Part shown: piece by piece, positions 8,367 through 17,652 of the stretch
Position numbering within the stretch: position 1 is the stretch's first letter
Layout of the letters: each line of letters begins with the position of its first letter
NCBI RefSeq assembly: GCF_018131015.1
Contig: NZ_JAFCJJ010000013.1
Location: 1-64,000, forward strand
DNA: 64,000 bases
Direction: 5' to 3'
Origin: Bradyrhizobium diazoefficiens
Lineage (GTDB): Bacteria; Pseudomonadota; Alphaproteobacteria; Rhizobiales; Xanthobacteraceae
Notes under the pieces: model-generated
What the model was told of the DNA's origin: nothing
What the model saw: the letters and a program-made list of their open reading frames with translations, nothing else
The model's database searches: none
Program-made: the position numbers and the translations under genes

Positions 8367-10565
8367 CTAGGCGACCCGCACCTCGCGCAGGAAGGCATCG
8401 ACCTGCTGCTTCAGCGCGCTGCCGTTCTTGCTGAAATCATTCGCCGAGGCGAGGACGTCGGCAGCAGCCGCGCCGGTGTCGCGGGCGGCTTTGCCAACGG
8501 TTGCGATATTGTCCGAAACCTCATGCGTGCCCCTGGTGGCCTGCTGGACCCGGCTCGCAATCTCCTGCATGGCCACGCTCTGCTGCTCGACCGCCGACGC
8601 GATCGCGCCTGCGGTGGCGTCGATCTTGCCGATCATGCGGGTGATGCCCTCGATCGAGTCGGCCGAGGTGCGCGCCGCGCCCTGGATCGCCCTGATCTGC
8701 ACGCCGATCTCGTCGGTCGCCTTGGCGGTCTGGGTCGCCAGTGCCTTGACCTCGGATGCGACCACGGCAAAGCCGCGGCCCGCATCGCCGGCGCGCGCGG
8801 CCTCGATCGTGGCGTTGAGCGCCAGCATGTTGGTCTGTTCGGCGATCGCGGCGATCGCCTTCACGACGTCGTCGATCTTCTCCGCCGCAGCCGTCAAGCC
8901 CTTCACCTGCTCGTTCGAGACGTTGGCCTGTTGAACCGCTTCCTCGATCAGGCCGGTCGATTGCGTCACCTGGACGCCGATTTCTTTGCTGGCTGCGGAA
9001 AGCTCGTCGGTCGCCGTCGCCACGACCTGCACGCTCTGCGTCGTTTCCACGGAGGTCGCCGCGACCGCGCTCGACTGCCGCATCGTCTGCTCGGCGGTCG
9101 CAGCCATGGCCTGCGCCGTGCCCTGCAACTCGCTCGCCTTGGCGACAACACCGTCCACGATGCTGCCGACGCTGGCTTCGAATTTCGCCGCGAGATCGAG
9201 CATGGCTTTGCGCCCCTCCTGCTCGATGTGCTGCCTTTGCGTCTCCTGTTCGCCGCGCAAGCGGTCGGCCTCGATCATGTTGGCCTTGAAGACCTCCAGC
9301 GTATCGCCGATCTCCTTGATCTCGTCGCGTTGCAGGCGCTGCGGGACGACGATGTCCAGCTCGCCCCTGGCGAGGCCCTGGATCGCCGTGGCGAGGCGCC
9401 CCATCGGCTTCACGATCGCCTGCGACACCAGGAATCCGAGCACGAGGCCAGCGATGCTGCCGGCCACGATGATCAGGCTCAGGCTCCAGCTCGCCTCCGA
9501 AATGCTGTTTTCCGCCGCACTCTTCGCGCCATCGCTGAGACCGCGGGTCACGGTGTCCACCGTTCCGAGCGCCGTGACATAGTCATCTTCGGCCTTGTTG
9601 AGGGCGGCTTTTAACGTCTCCAGTTGCTTCAGGTCGGACAACACGGCGCGGCGCGCCGGGAATGTTCCGGCATCGCCCGACAGGAGTGCACCGGCGCGCT
9701 CGAAGCCTTCGCCGATCCTGGCGCTTTCGGCCTTCAGTTCCTTGTCCTTCAGACGCGTCGCGAGGCGGCGATGCAGCGAGACTGACGCCTTCAGCAGTTT
9801 TTCCGCGCGCTGCTCGATCGACTTGATGGCTGCGTCTTCGGTCGCGCTCATGTGCTCACGCGCCAGCTCCTGCAGTTCGACGACGTTGCGGATCAGCTTG
9901 TAGGCGTCCTTCACGTTCGGATAGGCATTGGTGAAGGTCTCGTCCAGCGCCTCGCCGAAGTCGTCGACCTTGGCGCTGCCGGAATTGATCAGGGCCTTGG
10001 TGCTATCCTCGCGCTGGCCCATCGTGGATTCGTTGGCCGCCGCCAGCTTGCCCAGCAGCGTCTCGAGCTGGTTGCGGTTGGCCTCGAATGCCTTGAAGCG
10101 GCGGTCCAGCTCTACCAGCTTGGCGTCGTAGACCTTGTCTGCTTCCAGCACCTTGCGCGCATCGGCGGAAAACGCGCTCAGGCCGGCCGCGACGTCATCG
10201 ACCTTCAAGTCCAGCGAGGCCCGGGTGATCAGGCCGCGCATCCGCTCGATCGCGGCGCGCGATTCGCCTTGCATGCGCTCGATCGCCTCGATGCCCTGGC
10301 TATTGGCGGTCTCGGCCGTGGAATCCAGCGCCGCGCGTAAGACCGCGCGGGCGCGTTGCGCGCCCGCAAGCAGGACCGCACTGTCGTTTGCCAGCGGCGC
10401 GGCCACGCCGGTCGCCACTTCGACCGTGCGTCCGATCCGCTTGACGAAGGTCAGCCCGGCAAAGCCGCAGAGGCCGATCAGCACGGACATCGTCAGGAAT
10501 GCGGCGAGCAGCCGGCCCCTGAGGCGAATACCGCGTAAACCGGCGCTCAAATAGCGCTTCGACAT
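8367..10565 (-). CDS. methyl-accepting chemotaxis protein
   Basis: A 732-residue chemoreceptor. A first membrane segment lies at about residues 17-37 (LLAAFLTMSVLIGLCGFAGL). A long helical periplasmic sensor domain of about 330 residues follows, then a second membrane segment (LSLIIVAGSIAGLVLGFLV), a HAMP linker (KPMGRLATAIQGLARGEL) and the signalling domain. Its hairpin tip reads EQTNMLALNATIEAARAG, nearly the universal MCP sequence, so coupling to CheA/CheW is expected. No CheR-tethering pentapeptide ends the protein. The ligand is unknown. The start at 10565 follows GGGGGCAGCAG; upstream in-frame ATGs give no better site. Confidence 0.92.
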   Translation of the reverse strand: MSKRYLSAGLRGIRLRGRLLAAFLTMSVLIGLCGFAGLTFVKRIGRTVEVATGVAAPLANDSAVLLAGAQRARAVLRAALDSTAETANSQGIEAIERMQGESRAAIERMRGLITRASLDLKVDDVAAGLSAFSADARKVLEADKVYDAKLVELDRRFKAFEANRNQLETLLGKLAAANESTMGQREDSTKALINSGSAKVDDFGEALDETFTNAYPNVKDAYKLIRNVVELQELAREHMSATEDAAIKSIEQRAEKLLKASVSLHRRLATRLKDKELKAESARIGEGFERAGALLSGDAGTFPARRAVLSDLKQLETLKAALNKAEDDYVTALGTVDTVTRGLSDGAKSAAENSISEASWSLSLIIVAGSIAGLVLGFLVSQAIVKPMGRLATAIQGLARGELDIVVPQRLQRDEIKEIGDTLEVFKANMIEADRLRGEQETQRQHIEQEGRKAMLDLAAKFEASVGSIVDGVVAKASELQGTAQAMAATAEQTMRQSSAVAATSVETTQSVQVVATATDELSAASKEIGVQVTQSTGLIEEAVQQANVSNEQVKGLTAAAEKIDDVVKAIAAIAEQTNMLALNATIEAARAGDAGRGFAVVASEVKALATQTAKATDEIGVQIRAIQGAARTSADSIEGITRMIGKIDATAGAIASAVEQQSVAMQEIASRVQQATRGTHEVSDNIATVGKAARDTGAAAADVLASANDFSKNGSALKQQVDAFLREVRVA

Positions 10566-10598
10566 CTGCTGCCCCCTCATCTGCATAAAAATTGCCTT

Positions 10599-10629
10599 CT
10601 TGCCCGGGCGAAAAAATTGCCCGGGCAAG
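10599..10629 (-). terminator. hairpin terminator downstream of the NHL gene
   Basis: CTTGCCCGGGC at 10599-10609 is perfectly complementary to GCCCGGGCAAG at 10619-10629, with a 9-nt loop that is T-rich on the minus strand. It lies just past the NHL gene's stop codon (10642) and before the chemoreceptor start. The 3' U-tract is imperfect. Confidence 0.65.
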
Positions 10630-10641
10630 CCGTTCTTCCGA

Positions 10642-11607
10642 TCAGGTGTTGGGAGCCTTCGCGGGCTTGAACACCTGGATGCGGTTGTTGGCGGTGTCTG
10701 CGACGTAGATCCAGCCGGTGGCCTTGTCGATGCCGATGCCGTGCAGGTTGCCGAACTCGCCGTTGCCGGCGCCCTTGCTGCCGAAGGCGTGCAGGAACTG
10801 GCCGTCCTTGTCGAACACCTGCACCCGGTCGTTGCCGATCTCGGTGACGTAGACGCGATCCTGGGCGTCGATCGCGATGCCGGCCGGCGCCTTGAATTCG
10901 CCGTTCGCCGAACCCGACTTGCCCCAGCCGCTGAGCAGCTTGCCGTCCTTGTCGAAGACCTGGACGCGGTCGTTCTTCAGGTCGGCGACGTAGAGCTTGC
11001 CCTCGCTGTTGAACTTCGCGCTTTCGGGATTGTTCATCTTGCCCGGCTCAGTGCCGAGGCCGCCGAAGTCGAACAGGAACTTGCCGTTGAGGTCGAACAC
11101 GTCGACGCGGTGGTTACCGGCTTCCGGCATGTAGAGCTTGCCGTCGCGGATATCCATGAACTCCGACTTGATGTTCTGGCCCTTCTCCGAGCCGTATTCG
11201 CTGAAGGTCAAGAGCCACTTGTAGCTCTTGTCGTACTTCTTGACGAAGCCGGTGTTGTAGTCGGCGATGAAGATGTTGCCGTCGGGGTCGACCGCGATGC
11301 CTTCCGGCTTGTCCAGATGCTCGTCCTTGTCGCCCTTGCCGCCGAAGCGCGCGATGAACTTGCCGGTGGTCTTGTCGAACGCCTGCACATAGGCGTGCGC
11401 CGCGTCGGTCGCCAGCAGATGGCCTTCCTTGCTGAAGGCGAAATCCTCGACATATTTGAACTGGCCTTCGCCGGTGCCGGCGGTGCCGATGTTCATCACG
11501 TGCTCGAATTTCAGATCGGCCGCCGGCGCCGTGCCGACCGTGGCCATCAGGCCCAGTGCGACGAGCCCGGCCACGGAAAAGGCACGGGTCGTGAACGATT
11601 GCGTCAT
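10642..11607 (-). CDS. secreted NHL-repeat beta-propeller protein
   Basis: A 321-residue protein with a signal peptide (FSVAGLVALGLMATVGTAPAA) and then about six NHL repeats. Typical repeat cores are PEGIAVDPDGNIFIADYN, PAGIAIDAQDRVYVTEIGN and LHGIGIDKATGWIYVADTAN, each followed by a (R/H)(I/V)(Q/D)VF strand. This predicts one six-bladed propeller in the periplasm, likely a binding or scaffolding protein; some relatives are peptidyl-glycine lyases, but I see no evidence for that here. The gene is transcribed alone and ends at a strong hairpin. Confidence 0.85.
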   Translation of the reverse strand: MTQSFTTRAFSVAGLVALGLMATVGTAPAADLKFEHVMNIGTAGTGEGQFKYVEDFAFSKEGHLLATDAAHAYVQAFDKTTGKFIARFGGKGDKDEHLDKPEGIAVDPDGNIFIADYNTGFVKKYDKSYKWLLTFSEYGSEKGQNIKSEFMDIRDGKLYMPEAGNHRVDVFDLNGKFLFDFGGLGTEPGKMNNPESAKFNSEGKLYVADLKNDRVQVFDKDGKLLSGWGKSGSANGEFKAPAGIAIDAQDRVYVTEIGNDRVQVFDKDGQFLHAFGSKGAGNGEFGNLHGIGIDKATGWIYVADTANNRIQVFKPAKAPNT

Positions 11608-11908
11608 TGAAAATTTCCTCCAGGTTAGGCCGAAGCGATCTCAGGTCGCTGCCACGTGGAGGTTCGTGGTATACGCGTTACCGGAGAGTAACGGGGCGCT
11701 CCGTACTTCTACTCCCGTCCGACATGCATATTGTCGCACCCCGTATTTCCCGAATCCCGCATCGACATCGCAATCATCGCGAGCGAATCAGGCCGCGAAC
11801 CAGTTCGAGATGCAGGGACATGCGGCCTGACACGACACCGTGAAACCTATGCAGGCCGAAGGTCCGATCCTTAACGCTGGGGCGGCGTTGGGGTATAACA
11901 CCACCAGC
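11608..11908. other. 301-bp divergent intergenic region
   Basis: This separates the NHL gene (minus) from mepA (plus). It contains a small inverted repeat, CGTTAC at 11676-11681 and GTAACG at 11688-11693, about 70 bp upstream of the NHL start. I see no gene. Confidence 0.5.
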
Positions 11909-12853
11909 ATGAGTCCCCGCCGCCTCACCCCTCTCCTGCTCGTCATGATGGTCCTGGCCGCCGGCCCCGCGCTGGCGCAGGACAAGGGCAGCGTCAACCC
12001 GAAGCCGCTGCCGCCGCTCGCCAACCCGAACGATCCCAAGGTCGCCGCGAAGGAACTGTTCGCGCGAAAACTGCTGCCCTCGACGGGTCCGGCGCACGTG
12101 ATTGGCTCCTACACCAAGGGCTGCATCGGCGGCGCCGAGCAGATGCCGCTGAACGGCGGCAACTGGCAGGTGATGCGGCTGTCGCGCAACCGCAACTACG
12201 GCCATCCCGCCATGATCGCGCTGATCAAGCGCCTCGCTGCCAACGCGCACAAGGACGCGGGCTGGCCGGGCATCCTGGTCGGCGACATCGCCCAGCCGCG
12301 CGGCGGGCCGGCGCTGTCCGGCCATGCCAGCCATCAGATCGGCCTCGATGCCGACATCTGGCTGACGCCGATGCCGGACCGCCGCCTGTCGCGCGAGGAG
12401 CGCGAGGAGATGTCGGCGGTGATGATGGTGCGCGAGGACCGCCTCGACATCGATCCCAAGGTCTTCACGCCGTCTCACGTGCTGGTGCTGCGCGACGCGG
12501 CGCAGGAGCCGGCGGTGCAGCGCATCTTCGTCAACGCCGCGATCAAGAAGGCGCTGTGCCGCGAGGCCAAGGGCGATCGCGCCTGGCTGTCGAAGATCAG
12601 GCCGTGGTGGGGCCACGACTATCACTTCCACATCCGCATGCGCTGCCCGCCGGGCGCCGGCGAATGCGAGGGACAGCCGTCGCAGTCCGAGGACGAGGGC
12701 TGCAAGGCGTCCGACCTCGCCTACTGGTTCAGTGACGGCGTGCTGCACCCGAAGCCGCCCGAGGTGCCGCCCAAGCCGAAGCCGCCGATGACGCTGGCGC
12801 AGATGCCGGCCGCCTGCAAGGCCGTGCTGCGCGCGGGCGACGCGAAGCGGTGA
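11909..12853 (+). CDS. mepA: penicillin-insensitive murein endopeptidase MepA
   Basis: A 314-residue LAS-type zinc peptidase that cleaves peptide cross-links (D-Ala-mDAP) in peptidoglycan in the periplasm. The signal peptide is LTPLLLVMMVLAAGPALAQ. The zinc-binding and catalytic motifs are present: SGHASHQIGLDADIWL (HxxxxxxxD) around residue 145 and WWGHDYHFHIRMRCP (HxH) around residue 235. The C-terminus is Pro/Lys-rich (PPEVPPKPKPPM) and longer than in E. coli MepA. The start was set at 11909 to place the signal peptide at the N-terminus; the ribosome binding site there is weak, and 11840 is an alternative. Confidence 0.9.
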   Translation: MSPRRLTPLLLVMMVLAAGPALAQDKGSVNPKPLPPLANPNDPKVAAKELFARKLLPSTGPAHVIGSYTKGCIGGAEQMPLNGGNWQVMRLSRNRNYGHPAMIALIKRLAANAHKDAGWPGILVGDIAQPRGGPALSGHASHQIGLDADIWLTPMPDRRLSREEREEMSAVMMVREDRLDIDPKVFTPSHVLVLRDAAQEPAVQRIFVNAAIKKALCREAKGDRAWLSKIRPWWGHDYHFHIRMRCPPGAGECEGQPSQSEDEGCKASDLAYWFSDGVLHPKPPEVPPKPKPPMTLAQMPAACKAVLRAGDAKR

Positions 12854-12859
12854 GGGTTA

Positions 12860-12965
12860 GTCGTCCTGACGAAAGCCAGGACCCATTGCCCCAGGATGCA
12901 GTTTGGCTCGGGCCGACAATCGCGGGTATTCGCCAAGTTCCTCCCTGGGGTGATGGGTCCTGGAT
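12860..12965. repeat. degenerate copy of the GNRA-capped intergenic palindrome
   Basis: The left end reads GTCGTCCTGACGAAAGCC followed by AGGACCCAT, matching the intact copy at 21914-22052. The inner right arm GATGGGTCCTGG is present, but the outer right arm is replaced by unrelated sequence after 12965. It follows mepA directly. Confidence 0.65.
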
Positions 12966-13167
12966 AGGCGCTACGCTTTGCTGCGCTCGTCGCCCAGTCG
13001 AAAACGCTTGGGTAGTCCGGGAACGCTATCGCGAAAGCCTCCATGCTCCAGCGCGGAACAGGACAGCATCGCTGCACCAGACCGTACTTGGCGGCGCATC
13101 TCAATGGCCTTGCGGCGAACCTCATTTCCGCGCCGGGCTGCAAAATCGAGAGCGCTGAACCGAGAAG

Positions 13168-13181
13168 TTGATCTCGCGCAA
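13168..13181 (+). promoter_or_regulatory. FixK2/FNR-type box upstream of the hemerythrin gene
   Basis: TTGATCTCGCGCAA fits the Bradyrhizobium FixK2 consensus TTG(A/C)-N6-(T/G)CAA exactly. Its centre is 64.5 bp upstream of the ATG at 13239. The same spacing and nearly the same sequence occur before the Crp/Fnr gene. A class II site at -41.5 would put the transcript start near 13216. Induction at low oxygen is inferred. Confidence 0.6.
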
Positions 13182-13238
13182 ATGCGGGAGCCGCATCAGA
13201 GATTAGACTTTTCAGAGTTAATTCCGTGGAGCGCTACC

Positions 13239-13802
13239 ATGATCATTGAGCGCTTGTCCCGAGAACATCGAAATATTGAGACGCTGCTCACCGTCCTTGA
13301 GCGAGAGCTCGAAGTTTTCGACCGCGGGGACCGCCCCGACTACGAGGTCATTCGAGCGATCATCAGCTATTTCGAACTCTATCCCGAGGTGTACCACCAT
13401 CCCCAGGAAGACCTGGTCTTTGCCAAGCTGAAACGTCGCGATCCTGCTGCTGCTGCGAGGGTTGGTAACCTCGCGCTCGAGCACCAAAAAGGATCCGAGC
13501 GCTTGCGCCGCGTCGCTCACGCGGTCGACAGCGTTCTCGCGGATCAGGACATTTTGCGGCAGAACGTCGACAAAGTCGTTCGCGATTTCATCGAGAGCCA
13601 GCGGCATCATATCATGATGGAGGATCGTGACTTCTTTCCTGCGGCCCTCGAGGCGCTGGAGCCTCAAGACTGGACGGAGATCGCTTCAGCCTCGAACGGC
13701 CCAGAGGATCCGCTGTTTAGCGAGGCGGCCGAAGAAACCTTCGACGAGCTGCGAGCGCGTATCTTGCAGCTGGAGCAGGAGGCGGAAGACGCACGAAAGT
13801 AG
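13239..13802 (+). CDS. hemerythrin-domain protein
   Basis: A 187-residue helical protein of the HHE/hemerythrin type, expected to bind a non-haem di-iron centre and O2 (or act in NO/redox sensing) in the cytoplasm. Candidate ligands are His10 (LSREHRNIE), His53/His54 with Glu57 (VYHHPQEDLVF), the His of ALEHQKG, and His/Glu in QRHHIMMEDRDFF. The C-terminus is acidic and coiled (FDELRARILQLEQEAEDARK). The ATG at 13239 begins the domain. A FixK2-type box upstream suggests low-oxygen expression, in keeping with the adjacent cytochrome genes. It converges on the cytochrome gene at 13872. Confidence 0.85.
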   Translation: MIIERLSREHRNIETLLTVLERELEVFDRGDRPDYEVIRAIISYFELYPEVYHHPQEDLVFAKLKRRDPAAAARVGNLALEHQKGSERLRRVAHAVDSVLADQDILRQNVDKVVRDFIESQRHHIMMEDRDFFPAALEALEPQDWTEIASASNGPEDPLFSEAAEETFDELRARILQLEQEAEDARK

Positions 13803-13871
13803 CCGGGCGTCTTGCCGCACGTGAATGCCAGACCGTGGATGCTAAATACCGTAAGGGCGCCGTCTTGGATA

Positions 13872-14468
13872 TTACCTGACGAAACTGAGATAGGAAGCCA
13901 GCGCCTCGATGTCGTCGGGACCGAGCGTGCGCGCAACAATCGGCATCGGCGTGCCAGCGCCAGAATGATATCCCTGACCCCACTGGGCGAGCCGCGCCTT
14001 GATATAGAAATAGGCAAGGCCACCAAGCCGCGGGATCTCCCGCACGCCTTCGGCATTCGGACCATGGCATGCGTAGCAGGAGGCGATGTTGGCCTCGGGG
14101 ATGCCGTCCATATAGATCGCCTTGCCCTTCGCCATGAGACCGGGATCGCCGTCGTTGGCAGGCTTTGGCGGAATGGATGCGAAGTAGGCCGCGAGATCAC
14201 GCGCCGCGAGAGGATCGAGCGCCGCGACGGCCCCCCACATGTACTGTTGCGAGAAGGGATTGTCCCGCGTGTGATTGCGGAAGCTCCGCATCTGACTTTC
14301 GAGATAGGCGGGACGCTGCCCGGCCAGTCTCGGTGCCACCATGTATCCCTGAGCCGAGGTCCCGTGACACCAGGTGCAGTTGCGGACACTGGTGTCGTCC
14401 CACGCGCTTGCGGGGCCGACACAGGCCATCGTCACGAGCAGCGCCGTCTTTAGTCCGATGCGCTTCAT
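13872..14468 (-). CDS. dihaem c-type cytochrome, c4-like
   Basis: A 198-residue exported cytochrome with a signal peptide (KTALLVTMACVGPASA). Two haem c sites are visible: CTWCH at residues 31-35 and CYACH at 131-135. Each is followed by a PRL-G motif and a later Met-bearing region (PMPIV), as in cytochrome c4 and c553 proteins. It should be a periplasmic electron carrier. It is the last gene of the minus-strand set cytochrome-porin, Omp31-like barrel, dihaem cytochrome, dihaem cytochrome. The ATG at 14468 follows ACAAGAGGTC. It is more divergent than the two close paralogues at 14527 and 17782. Confidence 0.88.
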   Translation of the reverse strand: MKRIGLKTALLVTMACVGPASAWDDTSVRNCTWCHGTSAQGYMVAPRLAGQRPAYLESQMRSFRNHTRDNPFSQQYMWGAVAALDPLAARDLAAYFASIPPKPANDGDPGLMAKGKAIYMDGIPEANIASCYACHGPNAEGVREIPRLGGLAYFYIKARLAQWGQGYHSGAGTPMPIVARTLGPDDIEALASYLSFVR

Positions 14469-14526
14469 GACCTCTTGTCCCTGCGCAACTTGGTTGGCCC
14501 GCACCGCATGTCCCGACCGGCGCCTT

Positions 14527-15138
14527 TCATTGCAGGTAGCTCACATAGGCAGCCACCGCTTCGACCTGTGATCGCGTCAGATTGTGTGCCGTCGGTGCCA
14601 TGACTGCGGAGGTGTCGACTGCCGATCCTTGGCCGCGCACCTTCGACCAACCTGTAAGCTGTCCGACCGTGTACTCATAGAGCTGGCCCGCAAGCCGCGG
14701 AATTTCATTCTGCCCTTTGGCGTCGCTGCCATGACAGGCGGCACACGCCGGCACGTTGGACTCAGGAAGGCCTTCCTCGTAGATGCGCTTGCCGATAGCC
14801 TGTGCTCCCCTGGGGGCGCCACCGATCGGCTTTGGATCAAGAGCCTTGAAATGCGTGGCGAGCGAGGTGACCGTCGCAGGAATCAGCACATGTGCGACAT
14901 TGGCCATGACGGGATTGGTGCGCCGGCGCTCGATGAAAGCGCGAAGCTGGTTCTCGAGATATTGCGGCTGCTGTCCCGCCAGGCGCGGCATCGGAAACCA
15001 GCCGCGATAGCCTTGCCCCGACAATCCGTGGCAGGTTTTGCAATACTCGACCTTGGCTTCGAAACCGCCCCTTTCCTGCGCGTCAGACGTGACGGAGCAG
15101 GCCGCCGTCAGGGCCATCGCGTACACGACCGCACGCAT
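14527..15138 (-). CDS. dihaem c-type cytochrome, c4-like
   Basis: A 203-residue exported cytochrome. Haem sites are CKTCH (residues 33-37) and CAACH (132-136). It shares long near-identical stretches with the cytochrome at 17782: YCKTCHGLSGQG, MPRLAGQQP, FIERRRTNPVM and KIYEEG. The two therefore look like duplicates placed on either side of the barrel genes. It probably carries electrons in the periplasm to or from the outer-membrane cytochrome-porin encoded upstream in the same operon. The ATG at 15138 starts the signal peptide (VVYAMALTAACSVTSDAQ). Confidence 0.9.
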   Translation of the reverse strand: MRAVVYAMALTAACSVTSDAQERGGFEAKVEYCKTCHGLSGQGYRGWFPMPRLAGQQPQYLENQLRAFIERRRTNPVMANVAHVLIPATVTSLATHFKALDPKPIGGAPRGAQAIGKRIYEEGLPESNVPACAACHGSDAKGQNEIPRLAGQLYEYTVGQLTGWSKVRGQGSAVDTSAVMAPTAHNLTRSQVEAVAAYVSYLQ

Positions 15139-15189
15139 GCGATTCCCGCGCCGCAATGATGCCCGCCCTGGTCCAGAAGGCGGGAGCAT

Positions 15190-15966
15190 TTACTGACCCG
15201 CCCACATGTGGAAGTTCACCCCAACCTTCACAACCTGGATCGACTGCCTGACATTGACCGGGCCCTGGAAGACGTTGGCTTGATCGGCAAAGGTCGAGGT
15301 CCGGGTGCCGAACCCATAATAGTCATATTCGAGATTGGCGGACCAATGACGTGTGAAAGCCCAGTCAACGCCCGCACCGGCGGTCCAGCCCCAACGGTCT
15401 TCCAGCCCCCTGAAATCGAACGGCAGGCCGGTGAACGTGCCGCTGACCTCATACTTGTCGCCGGCCATCGCCGCGCCGGCCTTGGCGTAGAGCAGGACGT
15501 TATCGACGGCATATCCGATGCGGCCGGTCACGCTGGTCAGAAACTCGGTTTTCGCATCCACAACCGCCGTCTCGCCGGGATTGCCGAGCGGGAGACCGAC
15601 AACCTTGCTGCCTCTCAAGGTCGCGCCAGCGGCATCGCCCTGAATTCCGATAACAATCGATGAGGAAGCAAACTGATAATCGCAGCCGCCCTGCCCCCCG
15701 ATGACGGCACCGCTCTGCGACGGGCTTACCGTAGTCACGCCGACCGTAGAGCCGGGACCATTGAAGGAATCCTGCACGAGTTGCACCGGATCCGTAATGT
15801 CTTTCTTCGCGAACCCGGCGCCAACATGGACGCCGATATAGCAGCCCGTCCAGTTGAAGGGCGCCGCGACCGGTACCGGAGCCTTAACGGCCAGATCGGC
15901 GGCGGATGCCGATCCTGCCACGGTCACTGCGAACGCTGCGAGATGCACGGCAAGCAGTCTTTTCAT
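15190..15966 (-). CDS. Omp25/31-type outer-membrane beta-barrel protein
   Basis: A 258-residue protein with a signal peptide ending ASAAD and the mature start LAVKAPVPVAAPFNWTGCYIGVHVG, the hallmark of the rhizobial Omp25/Omp31 barrel family. Alternating hydrophobic strands follow (WSANLEYDYYGFGTRT) and the chain ends at HMWAGQ, the last strand. It is predicted to be an eight-stranded barrel. It lies 25 bp downstream of the cytochrome-porin gene, so a joint role at the outer membrane is plausible. GGAGATGGTCAG precedes the ATG at 15966. Confidence 0.85.
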   Translation of the reverse strand: MKRLLAVHLAAFAVTVAGSASAADLAVKAPVPVAAPFNWTGCYIGVHVGAGFAKKDITDPVQLVQDSFNGPGSTVGVTTVSPSQSGAVIGGQGGCDYQFASSSIVIGIQGDAAGATLRGSKVVGLPLGNPGETAVVDAKTEFLTSVTGRIGYAVDNVLLYAKAGAAMAGDKYEVSGTFTGLPFDFRGLEDRWGWTAGAGVDWAFTRHWSANLEYDYYGFGTRTSTFADQANVFQGPVNVRQSIQVVKVGVNFHMWAGQ

Positions 15967-15991
15967 CTGACCATCTCCTTTGCGGCCCGGC

Positions 15992-17548
15992 CTACATGGC
16001 GACCCAGGCGTGCAGGAACAGGGTGTTGTTGTCGTGGGCGCCGATCGTGGTGCCGTTGAACTTGTTGTAGTAGGTGTATTGCAGGCCGATGCGGGCATTG
16101 AACCACGGCCAGCCGATCATCTTGCCAGCGCCAAACGGGATGTAGGCGATCTCCGCCGTCCAGCCGTTGGTGTCTGGGGTCAATGCCAACCCGGTGAGCG
16201 GGTCGGCACCGAAAAGACCGGCGTCGGACGTGCCCCAGACGTTGAAATACTGCCCGGTGAGAACGATTCGATTGTCGGCACCCAGTGCCAGGGAGGCCTG
16301 CAGCTTCATGCTGTTGAGCTGATTGGTCGGATTTGAAGCAACGCCGAGGGCGGTGAAGCTCGCATCCAGTCGCTGGAACTCACGGATATAGCTGCCGCGC
16401 AAGGTCAGCCAGTAATTGTCGCCCTGATACTGATATTGCGCGTCGAAGCCGACATCCGTGAATTTGTCCGATACCGGCAACACCGCGGTCGATCCCGAGG
16501 CGAACGACGTGTCGAACCAAGGATGAACGTCGAAGAACATCCCGAACGTGCCGACCATCAGTGAGTGCCGCCCCCAATGCGGCTCGACAGCCGCGCGCCA
16601 ATAGGGTGCGACGTTGCCGAGCTGACCCGGGGTATCGAACGGATTCGCTCCGAGCGCATTCAGCGCGTGGAAGCCGATCGACTTGTATCCGGTGACCTCC
16701 AGGTAAAGCAGGTCGTTGATCATTGTATAAGCGCCGATTCCGCCGACATGTGCGGCAAAGGCCCCCTCGAGCATCGTGCCGGGGGGACCCGCGGCAAGCG
16801 TCGATGCGGCATAGGGAAACCCCCACGCCGGTGTGGTATTCCACAAGTCCTGAACGGTCGGATTGTTGTTGGCGGTGATGCCGAACACAATATCGAACGG
16901 CCCGACGCTCGCGGTGTTGGCATAGCGGACGTCGGTATTGTCCCATCCCCAGCTGTGGATGAACTGGTCCGCCGGCGTCCCCGAAAACGATGACAGCGGA
17001 GTAGCCCCGGCGTAGGTAAATTGAGCGAACGCTCCGATGTTTTCCGTAATTGCGCCGCCCCAGAACACGCTGACCGGCGAGGCCACGATGTTGTCGTTCG
17101 TGCGGAAGGGGTCTGCCGGGGGAGGCACTGTCGGCCCTTGCGTACGCGTATAACCTTCGATCGCCATGAACGAGATCGGCGGCACCCATTCCTTGTTGTC
17201 GGCCGCAGCCTGAGGCTCCTGAGGCAACGCCTTCACATAGCCGCGAAGCTTGTCGAGTTCGGCGCGAGCCGCACGACCTCCCTCGGATGAGAACGGCGTC
17301 GTCCTGAATTCGCCGCCGCCCGCGGTATAGCCGAGCAGCTTGAACCGGCGGCCGTAGGGCGTGAGCGCAGGAAAGTCGGTGTGGCAGGTGCCGCAAGGTT
17401 GACCCGTTTGACGCGCGAAGCTTGGCAGGGCCTGCGCAGGCGGAGCAAAACCGGCCGTCAAGCATAACATTGGATAGGCGAGCGCGGCAGCTGCCAACAG
17501 CCTGCGGATTGCACGGGACTTGAAAAGACAACCCCACTTGGCTCGCAT
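15992..17548 (-). CDS. monohaem cytochrome fused to an outer-membrane porin (Cyc2-like architecture)
   Basis: A protein of about 518 residues. After a signal peptide ending PPAQA, the mature protein starts LPSFARQTGQPCGTCH, placing one CxxCH haem site (Cys52, Cys55, His56) at the very N-terminus. Next comes TDFPALTPYGRRFKLLGY. The remaining 440 residues are barrel-like, with aromatic-girdled alternating strands (FGMFFDVHPWF, YWLTLRGSYIREF, IGLQYTYYNKF) and a hydrophobic end (LFLHAWVAM). A single haem plugged onto a porin is the layout of Cyc2, the outer-membrane Fe(II) oxidase of iron oxidisers, and of uncharacterised FARQTG proteins. Electron transfer across the outer membrane is inferred; the substrate is unknown. 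The start could also be 17596. It heads the minus-strand cytochrome operon. Confidence 0.75.
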   Translation of the reverse strand: MRAKWGCLFKSRAIRRLLAAAALAYPMLCLTAGFAPPAQALPSFARQTGQPCGTCHTDFPALTPYGRRFKLLGYTAGGGEFRTTPFSSEGGRAARAELDKLRGYVKALPQEPQAAADNKEWVPPISFMAIEGYTRTQGPTVPPPADPFRTNDNIVASPVSVFWGGAITENIGAFAQFTYAGATPLSSFSGTPADQFIHSWGWDNTDVRYANTASVGPFDIVFGITANNNPTVQDLWNTTPAWGFPYAASTLAAGPPGTMLEGAFAAHVGGIGAYTMINDLLYLEVTGYKSIGFHALNALGANPFDTPGQLGNVAPYWRAAVEPHWGRHSLMVGTFGMFFDVHPWFDTSFASGSTAVLPVSDKFTDVGFDAQYQYQGDNYWLTLRGSYIREFQRLDASFTALGVASNPTNQLNSMKLQASLALGADNRIVLTGQYFNVWGTSDAGLFGADPLTGLALTPDTNGWTAEIAYIPFGAGKMIGWPWFNARIGLQYTYYNKFNGTTIGAHDNNTLFLHAWVAM

Positions 17549-17652
17549 CGCGCCATCCATCCGCTCGCAGCATGCCGCCAGCGCGGTCATGAACATCGAG
17601 ACACCGCCGAGCTAAAACCGGGCCAGCAGGAAGCGACTGTTCAAAACAGAAC

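Noticed and set aside
12978..13238. N-terminal extension of the hemerythrin protein to 12978
   Set aside because: The sequence upstream of 13239 has no domain features and contains the FixK2-type box, which must be untranscribed or non-coding.
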